A stretch of 43,358 nucleotides of DNA from a bacterium (GTDB taxonomy: Bacteria; Patescibacteriota; Microgenomatia; JAADGY01), in assembly GCA_027028625.1 (NCBI GenBank), contig JALVIH010000003.1:1-43358 (forward strand), read 5' to 3'. The notes below the pieces were generated by a model. It searched no databases. It was not told the origin of the DNA and saw nothing but the letters and a program-made list of their open reading frames with translations. Positions 39,598 to 43,358 of this stretch are shown one piece after another. Position 1 is the first letter of the stretch. Each line of letters opens with the position of its first letter. The translations under genes were made by a program, and so were the position numbers.

Positions 39598-39921
39598 ATG
39601 GAAGTAAGAAAGGTGGTAAAGTATATTACTATAGGGTTAGGCAGTTTAATTGGGATAGCTATTTTGGTTTTAACAGTAGTTAATGTTCGTCAGTATCAGC
39701 AACGGACGACATCAGCCCACCCCATTGATTGTTACCTTAATTGGTGTGAGGGGAGAGTGGTTAAAGAAGGTAAAGGTTATGTCATTGAGTTCTCCCAACC
39801 CCTTTCTAGAAGATATCCCCTTAAAGAATTTTCTTATGATATTTCCTCTCTTGAAGGAAAGGTGATTAAAGTTAAGGGGGTAGTAAAAGACAATTATTTT
39901 TATCTGACATCAGTAAAATAA
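39598..39921 (+). CDS. Small membrane-anchored protein, function unknown
   Basis: 107 aa with one N-terminal helix (about 9-28, ITIGLGSLIGIAILVLTVVN) and an extracytoplasmic domain of about 75 residues. That domain has CYLNWC, which could form a disulfide, and beta-rich sequence (GKVIKVKGVVKDNYFYL), possibly an OB-like barrel. I do not recognise the family. First gene of the transcript that continues into rnhA (4-nt gap) and uppS. Confidence 0.72.
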   Translation: MEVRKVVKYITIGLGSLIGIAILVLTVVNVRQYQQRTTSAHPIDCYLNWCEGRVVKEGKGYVIEFSQPLSRRYPLKEFSYDISSLEGKVIKVKGVVKDNYFYLTSVK

Positions 39922-39925
39922 CTCG

Positions 39926-40354
39926 ATGAGTAGTTACCTGATTGTTTCTGATGGTGGTTCTCGTGGTAATCCAGGACCGGCTGCTTCAGCTTTTGTAGTT
40001 TTTCAAGATGGCAAACAAAATTTTATGGCCGGTTTTTATTGGGGGAGAAAGACTAATAATCAAGCTGAATATCTGGCCCTAATTATGGCTCTAGAGTGGT
40101 TAAAGAAAGAAGATCTTTCTCTTGAAGATGAGATTACTTTTCGTTCTGACTCGGAGCTGATGATAAAACAGCTAAAAGGGGAGTATAAAGTTAAATCTCC
40201 TCAAATAAGGATTCTTTTTGAAAAAAGCCGACAGCTTCTTCAGAGTCTTTCCGAAAGAGGTGTTTCTTTTAGGTTGGAACATAAACTCCGTCAACATACT
40301 CATTCGGCTGACTCTCTTTTAAATAAGATTTTGGATATGGTTTCCCAAAAATGA
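39926..40354 (+). CDS. rnhA: Ribonuclease HI family protein
   Basis: 142 aa. Cleaves RNA in RNA-DNA hybrids, for primer and R-loop removal. Catalytic carboxylates: Asp in SDGGSRGNPGPAA, Glu in TNNQAEYLALIMAL, Asp in FRSDSELMIKQL, and the last Asp in THSADSLLNKIL. The basic handle of the E. coli enzyme is missing, as in many bacterial and archaeal type 1 homologues. It overlaps uppS by 4 bp (ATGA). Confidence 0.92.
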   Translation: MSSYLIVSDGGSRGNPGPAASAFVVFQDGKQNFMAGFYWGRKTNNQAEYLALIMALEWLKKEDLSLEDEITFRSDSELMIKQLKGEYKVKSPQIRILFEKSRQLLQSLSERGVSFRLEHKLRQHTHSADSLLNKILDMVSQK

Positions 40355-41076
40355 AGCCAAACTTTCCCAAACACATTGCTATTATTATGGATGGTAACCG
40401 CCGCTGGGCTAGGCGTCATGGCCTGAGTGTTTTGTCGGGACATAAACAAGCAGCGGAAAAAACTATCGAACCCATCGTTGACCGCTTGGCTAAGATTGGT
40501 ATTCCTTATGTTACTCTCTGGGCTTTTTCTACTGAAAATTGGAGGCGCGACCCCCAAGAAGTTAAGGGGTTAATTGAGATCTTCCGCCAAGGAATTAAAA
40601 ACCAAGGCGACCACTTTCTCCAGCAAGGTTATCGTTTACGGGTTATAGGGGACTATAAAGCCTTTCCACAAGATATAGTTAAGCTAATAGATTATTATCA
40701 ACAAGCCTCGGCTAAAAATAAACGGTTGACGGTTATTTTTGCTCTGAATTATGGTGGTCGAGATGAAATTCTTCGAGCCATAGGCAGGATTTATCGAGAG
40801 AATCCTCATTTTTTTACAAAGATAGAGAAGGCAGATTGGCAAGAAAGAAAAAAGTTGGCTCTTCAGTTGGCCGAGTATTTAGACACTCGAGGACTGCCCG
40901 ATCCAGATATGATTATCCGCACCGGTGGGGAAAAACGCCTTTCAGGCTACCTTCTCTGGCAGATGGAGTATGCCGAGTTGTTTTTTACCCCTACTCTCTG
41001 GCCTGATTTTGGGCCTGAAGAGCTGGATAAGCTTATTCAGGAGTTTCTCCATCGTCAGCGCCGTTTTGGTAAGTAA
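40351..41076 (+). CDS. uppS: Undecaprenyl diphosphate synthase (cis-prenyltransferase)
   Basis: Extends FPP with IPP to the C55 lipid carrier for cell wall synthesis. 241 aa. Family signatures: HIAIIMDGNRRWAR with the Mg-binding Asp, GHKQAAEKTIEP, LWAFSTENWRRD, FALNYGGRDEIL, and DPDMIIRTGGEKRLSGYLLW plus YAELFFTPTLWPDF. Directly uses the product of the mevalonate operons. Located just beyond the repeat island from the upper operon, divergent to it. Confidence 0.96.
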   Translation: MKPNFPKHIAIIMDGNRRWARRHGLSVLSGHKQAAEKTIEPIVDRLAKIGIPYVTLWAFSTENWRRDPQEVKGLIEIFRQGIKNQGDHFLQQGYRLRVIGDYKAFPQDIVKLIDYYQQASAKNKRLTVIFALNYGGRDEILRAIGRIYRENPHFFTKIEKADWQERKKLALQLAEYLDTRGLPDPDMIIRTGGEKRLSGYLLWQMEYAELFFTPTLWPDFGPEELDKLIQEFLHRQRRFGK

Positions 41077-41097
41077 TTTTTTATCTTATCTCTAATA

Positions 41098-41103
41098 TAT
41101 AAT
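41098..41103 (+). promoter_or_regulatory. -10 box of pth (leaderless)
   Basis: Consensus TATAAT, 5 nt before the ATG at 41109. Confidence 0.65.
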
Positions 41104-41108
41104 GAGCT

Positions 41109-41654
41109 ATGAAGATTCTCTTTGTTGGTTTGGGAAATCCAGAGGAGAAGTATCTCTTAACTCGGCATAATGCTGGTCGCCGTTGGGTTGAGTTTTGGGG
41201 AGATAGGTTACAAGGAAAATGGCAGAAGAGAGAGAAACTTTTTAGTGTTGTTTTGGAGTCCAATGAAACTATCTTTTCTTACCCCCTTCTTTATATGAAT
41301 GAATCCGGTCGGGCAGTCAAGAAATTGTTAGATTGGTACCATCTACCCCCAACCCAATTATGTTTGGTCCACGATGAGTTGGATCTGCCTCTAGGAAGTT
41401 GGAAACTCAGTTTCGGCAAAGGCTCTCCCCTCCATAAAGGAGTTGCTTCAGTGGAGGAAAATCTTGGGGGAGGGAGTTTTTGGCGACTGCGTTTAGGTAT
41501 AGATAATCGGCCATCTAATCAGCGGATGCCGGGAATAAAATATGTTCTCCAAAAGTTTTCACCAAGAGAAGATGATATTTTCTCCAAGCTCGTTCACACT
41601 TTAGCCCCAACAGAGATTATTAAGGTGATGACCAGTAAGGCTAATAAATCCTAA
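41109..41654 (+). CDS. pth: Peptidyl-tRNA hydrolase
   Basis: Recycles peptidyl-tRNA released from stalled ribosomes. 181 aa. Motifs: LFVGLGNPEEKYLLTRHNAG with catalytic His, LYMNESG with Asn, LVHDELDLPLG with catalytic Asp. The usual GHNG segment reads SPLHKGVASVE: the His is kept but the Asn is Lys. The C terminus is short, and the stop codon lies in repeat sequence (AATAAATCCTAAATCC) that also occurs in island C. The last residues (NKS) may therefore derive from the repeat. Confidence 0.93.
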   Translation: MKILFVGLGNPEEKYLLTRHNAGRRWVEFWGDRLQGKWQKREKLFSVVLESNETIFSYPLLYMNESGRAVKKLLDWYHLPPTQLCLVHDELDLPLGSWKLSFGKGSPLHKGVASVEENLGGGSFWRLRLGIDNRPSNQRMPGIKYVLQKFSPREDDIFSKLVHTLAPTEIIKVMTSKANKS

Positions 41655-41676
41655 ATCCTAAACTCTAATATCTAAA

Positions 41677-41705
41677 CCCCGAAAGAAATTTCATTCTTTA
41701 CGGGG
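41677..41705 (+). repeat. CCCCG hairpin element, copy 3
   Basis: CCCCGAAAGAA ... TTCTTTACGGGG, intact stem, followed by CAGGC as in the inverted copy at 10685-10718. Confidence 0.88.
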
Positions 41706-41790
41706 CAGGCAATAATCAAAATCCTAACGATTTAAATTCAAAACACTTGGAACATTGGTTATTGGAATTTGGTACTTGGAGTTTAGTATT

Positions 41791-41909
41791 GTGTCATCCT
41801 GAGGAGCTGGGGCGACGAAGGATCTAGCGAAGCGCAAAGAACTTAGCTCCCAAACTTGAGTAGACAACCATGCGCCTATCGGCTAGATCCCGACAAGTCG
41901 GGATGACAC
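41791..41909. repeat. 119-bp imperfect dyad element
   Basis: Outer arms GTGTCATCC / GGATGACAC and inner arms GGATCTAGC / GCTAGATCC face each other, with GAAGCGCAAAG...ACTTAGCTCCCAAACTTGA between them. Related, partly rearranged segments occur in islands A, C and E. It resembles a short non-autonomous palindromic element. Confidence 0.75.
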
Positions 41910-42048
41910 AAAGGACAAAGTTTTGGATTTAGATCATTAGGATTTCGAATTTGTTTAGGACCTGCCTGCCGGCAGGCAGGTTTGGGATTTAGAATTTAGT
42001 GCTTTCTTACCGAGTTCCAAGTTCCGATTACCTAGCTCCTAGTTCCAA

Positions 42049-42085
42049 TCTCCTCTCGGCTGCTGGAGAGGAGATGAGTTATACT
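42049..42085 (+). promoter_or_regulatory. Promoter of the Trbp111-like gene with 9-bp dyad
   Basis: TATACT (42080-42085) lies 5 nt before the ATG at 42091, predicting leaderless expression. Just upstream a perfect 9-bp dyad TCTCCTCTC / GAGAGGAGA (42049-42057 and 42066-42074) covers the expected -35 position and may be an operator. Confidence 0.55.
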
Positions 42086-42090
42086 AAGTT

Positions 42091-42423
42091 ATGCAACAGA
42101 AGATTAGTTTTCAGGATTTTAAGCAACTGGAGTTGCGAGTGGCTCGGGTGGTGGAGGTCCGCCCTCTCGAGGGAAGTGAGAAATTGTATCTTATCACCCT
42201 TGACCTTGGTCAAGAACGCTGCCAAGTAGTAGCTGGCTTGAGACCTTATTACTCAGTTGATGAACTAGTAGGCAAAGAGGTGATTTTGGTGGCTAATTTA
42301 GAGGAGAAAGAAATTTTTGGCCACCTTTCTCAAGGAATGTTATTAGCCGCTGACGATGGCCAAGGAAAGGTTAGTTTGTTGGTTCCTGATAAACCAATTA
42401 AAGAAGGAGCCAGGATAAGGTAA
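42091..42423 (+). CDS. Free-standing tRNA-binding domain protein (Trbp111/MetRS C-terminal type)
   Basis: 110 aa, a single OB-fold tRNA-binding domain. [21 protein letters not shown], then [45 protein letters not shown] and [10 protein letters not shown] are typical of Trbp111, CsaA and the MetRS C terminus. The metG product in this window lacks this domain, so the protein may serve it in trans; that is inference. Its stop overlaps the ftsH start by 1 nt (TAATG). Confidence 0.9.
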   Translation: MQQKISFQDFKQLELRVARVVEVRPLEGSEKLYLITLDLGQERCQVVAGLRPYYSVDELVGKEVILVANLEEKEIFGHLSQGMLLAADDGQGKVSLLVPDKPIKEGARIR

Positions 42424-43358
42424 TGCGGTTCAAAAAAACAATAAAAACCAAGATTAATCCTCTTAAGTTAGTTATCTGGCTGATAATAATTCTTTTTTTA
42501 GTTCTCCCCTTAATAGCCAACCATTCACCCCAACAGTCCACCCAAACCATTAACTTAAGCCAAGCTTTAGAAAAAATTAAGGCTGGCCAGATAACAAAGG
42601 TAGAGGTTGTTGGCAATACTCTTTTACTAGAAGACAAGAGTAATCAAAAATACAAAGCCTATAAAGAAGACAATGAATCAATAATTGAGTTGCTCAAGTC
42701 TGTTAATGTCTCCCCCGATCAGGTAAATCTGAAGGTTGTCAGTACCTCGACCAGCCAATTAGTTCAAGATGCCCTTCTCAACTTTATTCTGCCCACCCTG
42801 GCGATTTTCTTTCTCTTTTATTGGATGTTGAGACAGAGTAAGGGGGTTCAGCAGTCTCTCTTTTCTTTTGGCAAATCCCGAGCGAAGATCTTTGCTAAAG
42901 GGAAACAAAATGTTACTTTTAAGGATGTGGCTGGGGTTGATGAAGCCAAAAGAGAGTTGGAAGAGGTGGTAGATTTTTTGAAGCACCCTAAGAAGTATCG
43001 GAAATTAGGAGCTCGGACGCCTAAAGGAGTCCTCTTAGTTGGTCCTCCAGGAGTAGGCAAAACCCTTTTGGCTAAGGCAGTGGCTGGAGAAGCTGGAGTG
43101 CCTTTCTTCTCGATGGCCGGAAGTGAGTTTATGGAAATGTTGGTGGGAATTGGGGCTGCTCGGGTTCGAGATTTATTTTCGACAGCCAAGAAGCATGCTC
43201 CAGCCATTATTTTCATCGACGAAATAGATGCTATCGGCCGTCAGCGAGGGTTAGGAATAACCTCAGGCCATGATGAGAGGGAACAAACCTTGAATCAGAT
43301 TTTGGTCGAGATGGATGGTTTTACTCCTAATGATAATGTAGTAGTAATCGCTGCTACT
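42423..43358 (+). CDS. ftsH: ATP-dependent zinc metalloprotease FtsH (3' end cut by window)
   Basis: Membrane AAA protease for quality control. 312 residues are visible. Two membrane helices (about 16-32 and 119-136) flank a small extracytoplasmic domain. The AAA domain follows: [20 protein letters not shown], Walker [16 protein letters not shown], pore region [18 protein letters not shown], Walker [17 protein letters not shown], and sensor region [13 protein letters not shown]. The pore motif has Leu where FtsH usually has Phe (MFVG). The HEXXH protease domain lies outside the window. Start at the TAATG overlap. Confidence 0.95.
   Translation, partial: MRFKKTIKTKINPLKLVIWLIIILFLVLPLIANHSPQQSTQTINLSQALEKIKAGQITKVEVVGNTLLLEDKSNQKYKAYKEDNESIIELLKSVNVSPDQVNLKVVSTSTSQLVQDALLNFILPTLAIFFLFYWMLRQSKGVQQSLFSFGKSRAKIFAKGKQNVTFKDVAGVDEAKRELEEVVDFLKHPKKYRKLGARTPKGVLLVGPPGVGKTLLAKAVAGEAGVPFFSMAGSEFMEMLVGIGAARVRDLFSTAKKHAPAIIFIDEIDAIGRQRGLGITSGHDEREQTLNQILVEMDGFTPNDNVVVIAAT

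Larger units (their letters stand above)
41645..42045. repeat. Intergenic repeat island F
   Basis: About 400 bp. AATCCTAAATCC words start inside the pth stop. Then come the CCCCG hairpin (41677-41705), a long dyad 41791-41909 whose ends are GTGTCATCC and GGATGACAC (inner arms GATCTAGC/GCTAGATC), and the palindrome CCTGCCTGCCGGCAGGCAGG (about 41961-41982). AGTTCCAAGTTCC words run up to the next promoter. No gene seen. Confidence 0.85.

Overview
The window looks like a near-origin chromosome segment of a Candidate Phyla Radiation (Patescibacteria) bacterium, most likely of the Microgenomates type. I infer this from gene content only: short, tightly packed housekeeping genes, a DUF4012 protein, a HerA/TraD-like ATPase with CPR-style architecture, VirB2-like pilins, a membrane-anchored solute-binding protein, a mevalonate pathway of archaeal type, and AT-leaning DNA with repeat-filled intergenic gaps. 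I cannot place it to genus. lysS is cut by the left edge and ftsH by the right edge.

Layout. 1-9.8 kb: lysS, the housekeeping sigma factor rpoD, hsp20 and a 66-residue protein on facing promoters, ndk overlapping an ECF-like sigma factor, a Nudix hydrolase, dnaG, a membrane-anchored solute-binding protein and mutM. 9.8-11 kb: a repeat island with a transposase remnant. 11-21 kb: secA, an ASCH-domain protein, a second repeat island, a DUF4012 membrane protein, an FtsB/DivIC-like protein and a TraD/HerA-like ATPase. 21-25.3 kb: a cobalamin riboswitch in front of an unrecognised gene, then the lower isoprenoid operon (type II IPP isomerase, mevalonate-(di)phosphate decarboxylase, isopentenyl phosphate kinase). 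25-31 kb: two small exported or membrane proteins, then ychF, dnaN, a DnaA-box cluster (candidate oriC), dnaA and metG on the minus strand. 31.5-34.7 kb: a SpoIID-like exported protein and two VirB2-like pilin proteins. 34.7-39.1 kb: the upper mevalonate operon on the minus strand (57-aa and 201-aa membrane proteins, HMG-CoA reductase, HMG-CoA synthase, thiolase, DUF35 protein). 39.6-43.4 kb: a small membrane protein, rnhA, uppS, pth, a free-standing tRNA-binding (Trbp111-like) protein and ftsH.

How the genes fit together. Two operons about 9 kb apart encode most of a mevalonate route. Thiolase, HMG-CoA synthase and DUF35 are contiguous, as expected for the archaeal complex. The decarboxylase paired with isopentenyl phosphate kinase points to the alternative (phosphomevalonate decarboxylase) lower branch. 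UppS, encoded next to the upper operon, is the obvious consumer of the IPP. No mevalonate kinase is visible.

Regulation. A strong pattern runs through the window: about fifteen transcription units have a TATAAT-like -10 box only 5-8 nt before the start codon, which predicts leaderless mRNAs. A minority (hsp20, the 66-aa gene, the Nudix gene, DUF35, the second pilin) have good Shine-Dalgarno sites. The -10 position also lets several starts be corrected (secA, the solute-binding protein, the 57-aa gene).

The gaps longer than 300 bases are full of recurring short palindromes and low-complexity words shared between islands. No tRNA, rRNA, CRISPR array or intact insertion sequence was seen.
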